Assembly: GCA_027886175.1 (NCBI GenBank)
Contig: JAJNNQ010000005.1
Span: 1,121,001 to 1,185,000, forward strand
DNA from: Phylloscopus collybita
Lineage: Eukaryota > Chordata > Aves > Passeriformes > Phylloscopidae
Direction of reading: 5' to 3'
Length of the DNA: 64,000 nt
In this document: positions 1 to 12,077 of the stretch, piece after piece
Layout: the number at the start of each line of letters is the position of its first letter
Numbering within the stretch: the stretch's first letter is position 1
Notes under the pieces: generated by a model
Told to the model about the DNA's origin: nothing
Database searches by the model: none
The model's input: only the letters and a program-made list of their open reading frames with translations
Made by a program: the position numbers and the translations under genes

Positions 1-29
1 TCCTTGTGCTGACAGCCCAGAGCCACCCC

Positions 30-361
30 TGTTGTTTGGGTTTTTGTTGATTTCGTTTGTTTTAAGAAGTTTTTTTAAGTTTTTATGGGTTTTTTTGTGT
101 TTACTTTTTGCAATGAAGTCAAACACGATTTCACACAAACAACGTTTTTGTTATTGTAACTGTATAACTATGTTTACTTTTTTTTTTTTTTTTAAGGAAG
201 AGACTGTTGATGGACTGTTGGGTTGAAGAAGAAGATTTTCTTCTTCCAATTCATGGTTACTGCTGAAATTCTGCAAATGTTGAAGCCTGTAAATAAAATG
301 CCCCTTTTTTGCCTTAAACACCCCAGTGTGTGAGCGTCGTTTCATTGTGTCGAATTACGAC
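30..361 (+). mobile_element. Solo LTR, ERVK-like (family A, copy 1)
   Basis: The left end begins TGTTGTTTGGG and the right end reads tgtcgaattacgac. The poly(A) signal AATAAA lies at 292-297, about 70 bases before the end, as expected for the U3-R-U5 order. The 8-bp word gccacccc flanks it at 22-29 and 362-369, which is consistent with a target-site duplication plus chance matches. The exact right end may be 361-363. It aligns along its whole length with the reverse complement of 39124-39459. No gag or pol sequence adjoins it, so I read it as a solo LTR. A T-run at 179-194 is a private expansion. The family assignment is inferred from the 6-bp duplication of the second copy. Confidence 0.8.
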
Positions 362-507
362 GCCACCCCTACACCCCAGAGTGACACAACACCCTGGATC
401 TGGTCTGCAGGTCACAGCAGAAAAGATAAAAACTCTCTCAGGGGAGCCAGGGTGGCCAAGTGGCAGCTGGAGATGAGATTCCCACCATGACCTCGCTCCT
501 GAGTCCC

Positions 508-809
508 TGTGTTAGTTAAAGGTCACAAGGACACAGACTCTGACTCAGAAGGTGACAATGACTCCGTTTCTTTCTGGGAATCTCTTCCCTTTATCCTGTT
601 CTACAGAGAACAACCCAAGGGGTGAAACAAAGACAAACTTCTCCAATCACATTGGTCAAGTCAGAGGGACATCAAGAAGAAGTCCCTCCCAGGGAAAGGA
701 ATGCAAACAAAGGTCACAGTCAGGGAAACGTGTCTGTTGTTGGCAGAAAACTCTCTGGGAAAAGAGTTTCAGAGAAACCAAAACATCTCAGGCACCAACC
801 AGGGCTACA
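508..809 (-). mobile_element. LTR, ERVK-like (family B, copy 1)
   Basis: This is the reverse complement of the LTRs at 15507, 18416 and 58839. Read on the minus strand it starts tgtagccctggttggtgcc at 809 and contains the shared gagagttttctgccaacaa block. Its 3' end has drifted (gacctttaactaacaca against the family's gatcttgaacagcatca), so the left boundary is uncertain by a few bases. No clean target duplication is seen; only a 4-bp cctg matches, if the end is moved to 510. The open frames through it are chance frames shared with the other family members. Confidence 0.75.
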
Positions 810-830
810 CCTGTATTTCCGTGTGCTGGG

Positions 831-890
831 GATTCCCTGCAGGATTCCTGGCAGCATTCCCTGCAGCATTCCCTGCAGCATTCCCGGCAG
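831..890 (+). repeat. 12-bp minisatellite, five copies
   Basis: There are five head-to-tail copies of a 12-bp unit of the form attccctgcagc, with one or two changes in copies 2 and 5. It lies 21 bases beyond the 5' end of the minus-strand LTR. Confidence 0.9.
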
Positions 891-3137
891 AGCTCTCCCT
901 CTGTGCCCAGCCAGGGGAGGCTCTCAGCAGCCCCTGCTGTGTCAGCAGCAGCACACCTGAGCCAGGTGAGGACCGGAGCCCTCCCCGCAGCTCGGTGATG
1001 CCGTGTCAGCTGTCATCTCCAAAGCTGGAGGTTTCATTTGTCCCCAGGAAATGCCAGCCTTGCCCACAGCTCTGTCACCGGGAGCACCTCGGGGCCGGCT
1101 GACGAGGCTCATTATGCACCGGGGCTGTGATTAGAGAGCCGGAGTGGATTAGAAACAAATCCTCTCATCAGCCCCAATTACCAGGCGTTAATGCAAGGCG
1201 CAGAGCGGTTTTGGTGAACACCAGCTTGACTTCTTGAGGAGGAAATTAAATCAGGATCTGCATTCCAAAAGTGCTATTAAAAAAAAAAAAAAAAAAAAAA
1301 AAAGGGTGAGTTTGGACTGTATGAAAGGTGCAGGTAAGAGCCAGGTGAGTGTGATCCCAACCAAGTCCTGGCACTTCTGACAGCTCTGAACCACACCTGC
1401 AGCTTGGGCCTGGGGCCAAACTGTGCAGGAAAATCTACTCTGTGGGCATTGCAGATGGACACTCCTGAATTTCATCTTCTGATCCTCTCCTGTCTGAGCG
1501 ACCCACTCATGGACAAGCAGCCAAAGTTCACCCAAAAAAATCAAATTAAAAATCAACACTCTTTTACCCTTTTACCCTTTTCTCCCCCTACCTTTTTTTG
1601 CACCCCCTTTTCTTTCAGATGGCCTGGCCCCAATGTTTGAACACCTCATTTCCACTGCCACAGCCTGGGCAGAGGGAAGGACACGGGAATGTTTTGGGGA
1701 GCGCACGCAGACGAACCATGCGCAAGGGAAATGCACACAGAGCCTCTTTTAAAAACAGCTATTTAAGCAAAAATTACTGGTTATTTACCTGCCCATCACA
1801 GCACCCACCAGCAGGCAATTAAGCCATTAGGGCAGAAAATCACACATAATTTCCCCAAATTCCAGCGCAGCTCCATGAAAGGTTTTGGAGCATCTGCACT
1901 GAGAGCTCCAGGAGAGCCCTGGTGCAGTGCCAGGGGAGCAGAGCTCTGTGCCAGGCCCTGCACTGCAATCAGGGCCTGAGCATGAGCTCCGTCTTGGAGG
2001 AGGTAATTGAACATGAAAACAGGATCTGAAACGGGAAACAGGGCACAGCACAGCCCGGGCAGGCTCAGCCTGGGCTGGCCACTGACATTTTCCCAAGGAA
2101 ATTGCCAGTTCATCCCTCCCTCACCTTTCCAGTTCAGCTCCCAGGCTGTGGCACACAGGAGGAAATGGATTCTTCTGTTCCCATCTTTAAACACGAGAGC
2201 TCCTTCCCTTTGTGGAATCCCAAGGGTTACCCAGCAGTCAAATATTCCTCATTACAGGGAACACTTTATTTGACCTTTGCTGTCAATTCGAAATTTCTGT
2301 AACTTAATAAATCCAAACATCTCCTAATCACTCTTTCCAACAGGAATTTTATGATTAGTTGGATAATTCCTTTAAAATATGCAATTACTCTTTCCTAATG
2401 TATTCATCACTCTCTCAACACAGTATTCTTGAAACATTACAATTTCCCATTGAGAACATATTTCTGTAGTCATTTCCATAAGACAGTTTTAAAAACTAGA
2501 TTAATACACTTTCTCCTTCCTATATTAAAAAAAAAAATCCTTTTTGATTAAATCTGAGTTAATAATTTGCAATTAATATCTCATTTGATGGGTTTAGGTT
2601 TTTTCCCTTTCCCCCCCTCCCTTGAAATTATCCTTACATGGTAGAAATCCTTCATCACTTAAATTCAAATTTTATCTGCAAGCCTTGAAATCAGAATTGT
2701 GAATAGTTGATAATAACTATTAGCTCATAATAATCACCTAAGTAGATATCTTACAGAACCATTTCAAACAGCAGAGGAATGGAAAAGCCTGGTAGTCAAA
2801 ACAGTTGAGAAGTTAAAAAATTATTAATAAAAGCTGCTGAGCAATTAGCAACTCTCAGAATTAACCTATTTTGCTGATCTAAAAATAAAAGGGTCTTGGA
2901 GTTCACTTGAGCTTGGCAATGTCTTTCCCTACATCCCATTTTTTCCGGTGCACAGGAGTGTGCAGCAGAAGAGAAAGCAAAACTCCTCAAGTGCAGAGCT
3001 GGAGCTGTGAGATGGGCACTCATCCAACCAGAAACCACCACGCTACTCTTGGATGCTTTTGCTTCTGAGATGGGAAACCAGGAGTGAAATTCAATTATTC
3101 CTCAAAACCTTCGCTTTCCCAGCGTGCAGTAAACCCC

Positions 3138-3139
<2 letters not shown>
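891..3139. other. Single-copy non-coding stretch
   Basis: No gene or recognisable transposon is seen. It holds an A-run at 1279-1303, a pyrimidine-rich patch at 1560-1615 and a clearly AT-rich island at about 2280-2880 with many TAAT/ATTA words. The segment around 1100-1230 has several homeodomain-like cores and no repeat similarity. These last two are only candidates for conserved regulatory DNA. Confidence 0.5.
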
Positions 3140-3185
<46 letters not shown>

Positions 3186-3186
3186 C
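3140..3186 (+). repeat. (CA)n microsatellite
   Basis: An almost perfect CA dinucleotide run of about 20 units, ending in cacaaacacaccc. Confidence 0.97.
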
Positions 3187-3433
3187 CTGGGATTCACAGA
3201 TCCCATTTCTGCAGGATTCTCACTGCAGGCAGAACTCCAGGACACCATCAGGGAATCACGGCACCGTCGGAGCTGGGAATCATTTTAAGATGGAATCCAG
3301 TCATGGATGCAGCGCTGACAAGGCCACCTCCACCCAGCTTCCACATCCCTCCAGGAATGGGCACTTTGTTCAGGAACAACTCCCCTCAAAAGCACCATCA
3401 TTTTTACCCCAAAAGTGCCTCGTTTTAACCCAT

Positions 3434-4033
3434 TGTGCTGGTTTGAAAGCAAAACCAGTGAGACTCCCAGTCAGAGATACAATTTAATAGAAGAAGAGAG
3501 GAAAAAAAAAAAGGTGAAATGAATGGAATGATACAACCTAACACCCTGTTGGTCAGGGTGTTTGAAGCAGTCCGGAAATCTTCCTGGAGTAGCAGATGTG
3601 GTTCTGGTGGAGCAGAGATGATCCTGAGAGAGAAGGGTCCAGGGATGGTGAGAAGGTTCCAGTCTTCCTCCAGGAATCCAGATGAGATGTTCTTGTCCAA
3701 GCAGTGATTCCTGTAGAAACGTCTGGTAGCTCTTGTCTCCTCTGAGAGTTCAGTGGATAGAAGCTGCTTGTGAGGTCTCAAACCCTGGATTGTATCCAGG
3801 TGGGAATGCTTGGCTCCTCCCCCTGGGCGGAGCATCTCACCATGGGATGATCTCATTCCATGAGTCATGCAGTGGGTCCTTGATGGCCCATTAACCAGAG
3901 ATAACTTCCTCCGGGAAGGCATTGTTGGGCTTATTAACAGAAGATAAGGAAAACACTGCCCCACCTTGGCTCCAACAGCTCGTGGGGATAGAATACAGAC
4001 CTTGGGCACAATTTTACATTATAACCTAGGACA
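3434..4033 (-). mobile_element. Complete ERVL-type solo LTR (family C, copy 1)
   Basis: This 600-bp element has TG...CA ends (TGTGCTGGTTTG at the left, CCTAGGACA at the right) and perfect 5-bp flanking duplications, cccat at 3429-3433 and 4034-4038. A 5-bp duplication is typical of ERVL-type integration. The minus orientation is inferred from an ATTAAA-type signal near the left end and from the order shared with 24115-24902. Shared blocks include caccctgttggtcagg, ggttctggtgg and gcatctcac. A 194-codon minus-strand frame spans it but has no retroviral motif and is not conserved in the other copy. No internal region adjoins it. Confidence 0.88.
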
Positions 4034-7000
4034 CCCATTCCCCTCAGGATCTCAGCTGGCGCTCCCAGCGCCGCTCCTGTCCTTGGGGAAGGCTTGGGGA
4101 GACCCCTCAGCTCCAGGAATCCAACATTCCACAGGGAAAAACCACCAGAGCTGCTCCCAGCGGGTCAAGGCTCAGTGCACCACCCAGGAGATAAATTTTT
4201 AAAGCTCCTATGAAGCCTCCAACTGCCAAACCCTGCACACAGCCCAGCCCACGGGGGCAGGGACGTGCCCAGGGCACAAACACCAGCCCAGCTCCTCTGC
4301 AGAACCCTCTGGGGCATCCAAACACATCCCACGGGGACACCAGCCTGTGAAAGGAGCCACAGCTACACAGCCAACACCTTGCTGGGTAATAAAAATCAAT
4401 ATTCATTTAGGAATCTCCGAGACAAGCGAGGCTGGAAACGCTGTCATGGAATTTATGGGTAAATAGCCAGGCTTTTGCTCATTAGCCCTAACTACTGCTG
4501 GACAGGGTTTCAGCTGCCTCAATATTACTGCAGGAACATCAGTGTGACAGTGGCGATGCTGTAAATCATTGCCAGCATTTTCCACAGATCAAAACTGCGT
4601 TTTTATTGCTGGAAAAAATTATAAATAGCATTCGGAGCTCTGCTTGGTTTGAAATCCCTGTATTGACTCTGGAATAAAACCTCTACCCTGAGTAAAAGAT
4701 AATGTCACATTTGGATGTTGGGAGTCTCCTGCCACACCTGAGAGCTTGCTGGGCTAGAACTTTCACTTGGTACCAAGAGAAAGCCAAAGGATGCTGTGGC
4801 AGGAACCAGAGGTTTGTGATCAGCCTGCACACCTCTGCCACGGGGCTGCCTCCATTACTTCGTTATTTTCAGTGTAATTGGGTAATTTGGAGCTTAAGAT
4901 CTACAAAATCATGGCCAGTCCTGGGCTCTTCAGCTCCTCTGACAGACACTCCCAGCCAGCCCACGGCTTTGGGTTCTCCTCTCCAGCCTCCTGAGGATGC
5001 CAAGCAAACCACCCTCTGTGCCTCAGCCCCACTGCCCACCCCAGAAACCCACCCAGAGCAACGGCAGCTGCAGAGCTGTGGGACAAGGAATGCAAAAAAA
5101 CCAGGAAAACTGCGTTGCCCAGGCTCCACAAACACCACAAACACTCCTGGCTGTACCTCCAGTTCCTTTCTCAGACTAGATGGGGTCAAAACACCCGAAT
5201 TTTGGGTAATCCCAGCTCATTGCCCTGCTCAGCCAGCACTGGGTGGGCAGGAGAGGCAGGACCCAGCTGCTGTGCCCCAGAACATCTCAGGGACACAGGG
5301 AACAACCCAGAGCTGGCTTGTGGAGGGTTCCTGTGGGGCTGCAGGGCTGTCCCCACGTCCCTCCTGCCACCCCTGCAGAGCCACACGTGGGGCCCTGCAC
5401 CCCAGGGCACCTGCAGAGTGGGAAATGCCATCGTCTGGAGGCTGCACAACCTGCCACTGGGTCCTGAGCACCCAGCACAAGGGGCACTGAGGCCTGCAGT
5501 GGTGGCTTTTGGTCACCCAAAGTTATAATTTTTGTCAATTGTGATTTTTGTCAAGCATCACATAACTCATGGAGAAACGTTTCCCCAGCGTCTCCTTTTC
5601 TTAACATACAAAATGTCTGATCCAAAATCAGGGGGGAAATCATTTCCTTTGCCACCTTCAGTTTTTTTTACGGCCGTGCTTTGATTTAGGAAAATCTCTT
5701 TACAAGCAGCAGCTCTGGTTTTTTCAAAGCAGGGTACTTGGAAGCCACGATGTTCCGCAACACAGAAAATATATCAAGGAATTTTCATAATGCACGATAA
5801 ATTGGTTTGGATTTTTCAGACTGGTCAGATTTACACCCTTCTGGTGACACAGTGGCTAAAGAAAATCTATATTATTGCCCTTTTTAGTAACCCCATTACA
5901 TCACTCCTGCTCAGAAGCAGCAGAGTGTCTGCACAAGGACGTGCCAGATCCCAGGATTTATTGGGAGAGAGGATGCAGAGCAACAGGAGAGCGAGCTGCT
6001 AGCTTTTGTGTAATGTCTCATTGAAAACCCTACCACAGCCCTGGGATTTGGGAGATTTATTTTGCACCAAGTCAAAAAACTTATTGACAAAGTGTTCATA
6101 AAGCAGAAGCAGGAGGTGAAGAAACGTCCAGAAGTGTGGGAGATCCGAGGGGCAACGCTGGCTGCAGAGATTCCCAGGGAGTTCAGCACCTTCCCAGCAG
6201 CCAGAGGAATATTCAGCCTCTACAGCCCTCAAGCTCCTGCTCAGTTCTGTGCTTGTTTATTCGTTTAAAACTCACACAAATTATATTTAATCCCAAGCGA
6301 GTCACGCCCAGCCTCAATAAGAATTCAAGATGCTGCCAGAAATAAAAGCTCATCTTTCTTTGGGGAAGTTTCCTGGCTCAACTTCATTCAAACCTCCACA
6401 CTTGCTGTGGCCTCGACTCGTTCTTCTTAATTTTAGAAGCAAACAAAGCCTTGACTGAGCTGCACTTAAATAAGATTTCCTTTTTTTTTTATAATTCCAG
6501 TGCCATATTCTGCCCTCCAACACGTCAAGGCAGGTTCTCCATGCTCCCTGTGCTCCTCCCAATACCATCTCCTATTAATATAAATATTTAGGTTATTTTT
6601 TTTTAACAAGACATTTCTTTCTGAGGTTCTGCATCTCAGTGAAGAGAGGTACAACTGCCTGCTCTGGAAATTCCTCAAGAATTTCCCCAAGACTCAGTGA
6701 TTTTCCAGGATTGAAAGTTTTGAGCAGCTTTCCAGCTGGATGATAAAATAATGAGCACAGAGACAGCTCCCCCTCAGAACAGATTCCATCCATAGCTGAA
6801 GGTGCTGGAAAAATAAATAAGTGAAGAGGAAGAAAAGCTTTTAAATAAATCCTGGGGAGTTCAGAGCTCCCCAGATCATCTTCCCAGTGGTTTGGAGGAG
6901 AAGCCCTGTGCTCCCACCAGCAGCTTTCCCAGAGCCACGAGTCCAAAATCACATCTGGCACGGGTTGAGCCCGGAATGACCAAAGCTCCTGCAGACAAAT

Positions 7001-8301
7001 TAACCCAAATGTCAGTGCCCCTGTCCAGCACAGGGAGCTTTCCATGTCTCTGCTTATTGATGCACTCAGCAAGGATATTTGCCCAAAGCCAGCCAGCATC
7101 CAGGGAAACAGACCTGGGTGCACAAATTGGGGCGTGTGGGAGCAAGGAAGGGCAAATAAATCCATTCAGCAGAAAGCAAAGGTCCACAGTGGAGGTGGCT
7201 TTTATCCAAAGGAACTGAAATCCCCAGAAAGCAGGACAGAAAATGTTGATTCTTCAGTAAAACTCAACTGTGTTGCAAATCTGCCGAAGACAGCTGTGAT
7301 TTTTGCCACAATCTGGAGCGTCAGGAATTACAACTCCAGCAGTTATACACTCATTTTTAATCATCAAAAAGAGGTTTTAGTCATCTCCTCACAAGTCCCA
7401 CTGCTGTTAACTTGTCCCATCACAGCCTGACTCTGTTTTCAGTCACTTCTCAATTATTTCTCCTTCCCAAGGCTGAGCTGCAAATCTGCATTCTGCAGGG
7501 TGTGCCAGTTCAGTATCTGCTCTGAACACAAACATTTTCAACTTCATGGGAATTACCTGAGCCCTCAGAGCCACAAGCACAAACCTCCCCGTGTAGGGAC
7601 TGCCCAAATTGCAAACCCTGCAGGACCCCTGTGCTGGCTGAGAGCAGATCCACCTGCAGAGCCCCACATCTAAACCCAGGTTTGGAACCTCTCCAGAGCA
7701 AAGTGACAGACATTGGTAAGTGTGGTGAAGGGCCTAGCTGATTGGAAATGAAATAATGAAATAAAATTAAAAGAAATGCAAATTCTTTCAGGATGGAAAC
7801 TCTTGGAAGCTTTGATTCCCGTGGGAGGTGCCAAACACCCTTTGTGGCTTTCATTCAAGGGCTTCATTCAGCCACCTTGGTTTGGGCAGGGATTGAAGCT
7901 TCTCCTGACTGCCATCCCCATCACTGAAGTGTTTCACACTTGACTCTCCTCTCCCTGTTTTTATAACCCAGTCTGCTGCTTCCCCACAGAGCCACACAGT
8001 CCTGTGTGGCCCCAACCAATAAATCTTCATTATTGAGACACTGATATTCAACTACAAGCACCTTCCAGGGAGGAAAAAAAAAAAAAAACAAACAAAAACC
8101 AAACCCTTATTGCCACTGTCAGAAAGGATGGCTGGCAGGGCATGATTTAAGGTAATGAGCACGACTGAGGGCCACAATTAGACAACAGAATATTAAAGGA
8201 GAAAAATTAACACGTAGCAAGTAAATACATGGCTGCAGCAGAGCTGATCCTCCTGAGCCACAGGCCCAGTGACTCCTTCCAAAGCCTGGCAGGGAGAACA
8301 A
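4034..8301. other. Single-copy non-coding stretch
   Basis: No gene or confident repeat. A GC-richer part lies at 4040-5500, with overlapping chance frames on both strands. An AT-richer segment at about 4430-4660 is free of repeats and could be conserved. Short T/A runs lie at 6480-6490, 6595-6604 and 8073-8088. The frame of 262 codons at 4702-5490 lacks any domain, splice context or composition bias that I recognise. Confidence 0.5.
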
Positions 8302-8447
8302 CCTGAGCACAATCCCTTTAGGGCTGGAGGCAGCCCCTTTGCAAACGCCAGGTGCACAGGTTGTCACCTCCCTGAGCACAATCCCTTTAGGGCTGGAGGC
8401 AGCACCTTTGCAAACGCCAGGTGCACAGGTTGTCACCTCCCTGAGCA
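8302..8447 (+). repeat. 69-bp tandem duplication
   Basis: Two nearly identical 69-bp copies start cctgagcacaatccc at 8302 and 8371, followed by the first bases of a third at 8440. The only obvious difference is cagcccctttg against cagcacctttg. Their similarity implies a recent duplication. They lie about 200 bases from a large palindrome. Confidence 0.93.
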
Positions 8448-8641
8448 AACCTGGTGGTGTTGGGAGCTCGTGGAGAGACTGAGCAAGTGAAAAGAGAAAT
8501 GCAGGATGTTCCCAGAGCAGGAGAGCTCTCATCCCCTGGGCTGGGAACGGGGGAGACAGCAAATGTCTGGAGGCTGATCCTTGGGTCTGGCCCAGGTGGC
8601 ACAGGAGGCCACACAGGAGGAAATCAGCCTGCTCCAAATGC

Positions 8642-9109
8642 TTTGATGAAGGTGCTGGTTTACTCCTGTTCCAGAGCTGCCTGGGATGCTGGCAGAGCTC
8701 TCCTCTGCTGGAAACATCTGGCATTTCTCTCTCCCAGCCTCATCAATCCTGTGATCCCAACCCAGGAGCTCTTGCAGGCCCCACACACCCCTGAGATGGC
8801 ACACCCTGAATGCACCAAACCTTTCCCCACCCAACAAACCCCATATCCTGATGGGATTTGAGGGGAATCTCGTTTCTGCTGATTGCTGCTGCCAGCCCAG
8901 GCACCGTGGGGTTTGTTGGGTGGGGAAAGGTTTCCTGCATTCAGCGTGGAGCTTCTCAGGGGTGTGTGGGGCCTGCAAGAGCTCCTGGGCTGGGATCACA
9001 GGATTGATGAGGCTGGGAGAGAGAAATGCCAGATGTTTCCAGCAGAGGAGAGCTCTGTCAGTGTCCCAGGCAGCTTTGGAACAGGAGTCAACCAGCACCT
9101 GCATCAAAC
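8642..9109. repeat. Long imperfect palindrome (200-bp arms)
   Basis: The left arm (8642-8842) is matched in reverse complement by the right arm (8908-9109) with a spacer of about 65 bases. Aligned words include gggtttgttgggtggggaaa, ggattgatgaggctgggag and agatgtttccagcagagg on the right arm. By eye roughly nine bases in ten pair. No terminal target duplication, transposase or known foldback element is recognised. A weaker third relative of the arm end may lie at 8490-8530 (aaatgcaggatgttcccagag). Confidence 0.9.
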
Positions 9110-11794
9110 CCAAATAACCCAGTCCAGACCCCACAGAGCCAAGGCACAGAGTGCCTCAGGTTTGCTGCTCTGTGTGGAGACACAAAACCCTGCCTGCAGC
9201 CAAGGGAGAGATGTTGTTCTTTGGAGGCAACAACAAGAATTTCTGTTAAATACCAGGAGCTCACAAGGAAAAGGGGAGGAAACCAAGCGTGCTTGACGTG
9301 GAATGGGAATGTGCAATTAAAAAAGTTCAATCCTATTACACATCATTTTTCCAAGAGGCAGGAACACAAAGAACTCAATTTTCAATCTCCTGTATGATTT
9401 TGTACATCTTTGCTCAAGACAGATGAATCTCAGTGTCTACAAGGACTGCATGGATGATCAAGGAGTGGGAACAGAGGATGAGATTAAAACAAAATTGCTT
9501 ATTTAGCCTGGGAAATTAGCTGGATTTTGTGCCAGTAAATAAATAAGGAAGAGGGAACAGTTCAGCTGCAAGACAAAGCTGCACAAAAGGAAAAGTGAAC
9601 TGCCTGAAAACCAAGGCTGAAAAATCAAGGTTTTTAACAATGGCAAAAACGGAGCTCTGGAGTAAACTTCAAATTCCAGGGAGGAGGGAGGGAGTGGAGA
9701 AGTTCTGTGGTCAGGCTCCATCTGTCAGCCCCTTGCTCCACTCCTGCACACACAGAATCTCTGCAGGCCTTTTAGTGCCTCCCCTGGAATCCCTCCTTTG
9801 CTCCTGGAGTCTGGTGCAGAAGCAGCCTCAGAAACACGGCCCAGCCCAGGCAGGTGAAGTGCCAAAACCAGAGAACAGCCCTCTAATGAAAGAGGCTTTG
9901 CTAAAAGGTGTCACACCTGGAAAAAGCCCAGCTCTGAAGGCAGGAGCACCTGGCAGGGACCAGACAAACAGCCCCAGCCAGCAGCAGCCCGTGCTCAGAG
10001 CCTGTGGGTGCAGTTTAACAAATTCTGATCCTGCCACAGCAGCCCCTGGCCAGGGAGCTCTGCTCTCCTCAAAACCAATCTCTGCACACCGGGTTAATTA
10101 AAATAAAACTCACTGTGACAAGGCTCTGAGTCAGCCAGGGCACAGAGATAAAACTTTATAGAAAGACATCAAAGGCATTGCTGCCTCTTCTGTTAAAGAC
10201 AGCAAACCACCACAGCAGAGCTCTCCAAAGAGAAAAAAAACTGCATTCCACTAAGATAAAATATATTTAAAACACATAAACAAACCTACCTGCTTGTTAT
10301 CTTCATTCTGCTCATTCCAGCAGCCTCCAGAGCCCAGAAAGGTCTTTTTGTGATCTCAGGGTGCTGCTCAGAGCCCTCCTCAACACAGAGAGATCCCAAA
10401 GTCCAGCTGAGCATCCCTGGGCTCTCCTGGCCCACCCTCCTCCCAGGTGAGCAGACCCCAGCCCCACCTCTCAGCCTCACCAGTCCCTGCTTTGCCCCCA
10501 GAGCTGCAGAATAAATGGTGATGAAGCCATCAGCAGCTGCAGGGGAAGTGGTGATAAAGCAATAAAAGCAGGCAGCATCGTGTCACAGATGTACAACCAC
10601 AGAGCAAGGGCTGCCCTGGGGGCTGCAGGCACTCCTGCTGCTCAGCACTAGAAATAAAATAATGTTTTATTTACAAAATAGCCAAAAAGCAGCTGTGCAG
10701 AAAAAAAATTCATAAACGGAGCAGAGCTGAACCTTAAAAATGATAAACCTTCTTCCCCTATGATTCTGGGCTGAGTTAAGGATCTTTCCTGTCCTTAACA
10801 GAGAAGTTTGCACTCAGGAGCTGTGCCAGGCAGGGACGGGATGTCCCTCAGCTCCCTGGGCACTCCGAGGTGTGAGCACTCAGCCACCTCATCAAACCCG
10901 GCCTGGAAACGCCTCTGCTGCTGCTTTCTAAAAGCCAGCAAATACTGACTGAGCTCCAGTCTGGGTTCAGGTGTGATAAAGCAAAGATGCAAACCAGAAT
11001 TTTGTGTGGCTTCATATTCATCTAGCTGGGCACGAACCCAGAGAGCTTTCTTACCTGGACACATAAAAAACCCCACAGAATTCACATTTATCTCTGTGCC
11101 TCCTGTGTGGTATTTGCTTTCCCTTACTTTCCTGCTCCAGCTGCAGCATTCCATGGTTTAATTCCAGCTAAATTTTTCAGTTTGCAACTGGCTTTTCCAA
11201 AGTTCCACAGAAATCCTCTCTGCACAGCAGCAGAAAAATCCTGGGGTTCACTGGGGTTTGTTTTTTTCCTGTATTACAGGGATGGAAATTAAGTCTTTCA
11301 GGACAACCCTGCAAATCTCCTCTGTGACTGCTGTGGGATTCACCTGAAGCTGTGACAGGTATTTCCAGAGGGTGGGAGATGCTGTGATGGGAGCTGAGCC
11401 TGAATTCCCAGGTGGTCCCGGCTCATCTGCATCGCTCCCAGAGCTCTCTCAGCTGACACCTTGAAAAATGATGATGATCTGCTCCAACTTGGCTTAATTA
11501 ATGGAACTGTTCAGCCCCCTCCTCCCCCACATTGAACACCTGATGTGCAGAGTCAGTAGCTGGGTAATTACAGAGGCAGAGGGCAGGAAAACACCAGAGA
11601 GTGGTTTTTGTTTGGAAATTCAGTCACTCACAGCAGAGAGCCCCGGATGGATGGAACACCTCACCCCCATTGCTGCTGTGTCCCACCAACAGGCATTGGA
11701 ACAGATTTTATTGCTACAGGGGAGAGCAATATTCTGCAATATCACCTCAATGGCTGCCCACTGCCAGGGGGCAGGGATGGACGGGATCTTGGGA
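9110..11794. other. Single-copy non-coding stretch
   Basis: I see no gene and no clear repeat apart from short A-rich words (10230-10270, 10660-10710). Open frames are short and on both strands. Confidence 0.5.
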
Positions 11795-11929
11795 AGGAAA
11801 CATTCCTGGGAATTCCCAGAGAAGCTGGAAATCCAGATCCCTGGATGTGCCCTAGGCCAGGCTGGAGCGGCCTGGGACAGTGGGAGGTGTCCCTGCCATG
11901 GCAGGGGTGGCACTGGAGGGGCTTTATTG
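11795..11929 (+). mobile_element. CR1 LINE 3' fragment
   Basis: It matches the familiar CR1 3' block in plus orientation: tcctgggaattcccagagaa, then ggccaggctggagcggcc, cctgggacagtgggaggtgt and gcaggggtggcactgg. The 3' terminus has been replaced by, or has expanded into, the CCCAT microsatellite that follows directly. Confidence 0.7.
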
Positions 11930-12077
11930 CCCATCCCATCCCATCCCATCCCATCCCATCCCATCCCATCCCATTATCCCATCCCATTATCCCATCCCAC
12001 CCCATCCCATCCCATCCCATCCCATCCCATCCCATCCCATCCCATCCCATCCCATCCCATCCCATCCCATCCCATCC
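11930..12077 (+). repeat. (CCCAT)n microsatellite
   Basis: About 29 pentamer units, with interruptions near 11975-12000 (ccattatcccat). The minus strand carries GGG runs spaced by two bases and so has G-quadruplex potential. The repeated SHPIP / GMGWD peptides predicted here are artefacts of the pentamer. Confidence 0.97.

Noticed and set aside
3425..4009. 194-codon minus-strand frame
   Set aside because: It lies wholly inside a solo LTR with exact target duplications; LTRs of this type do not encode such a protein and the sister LTR lacks the frame.
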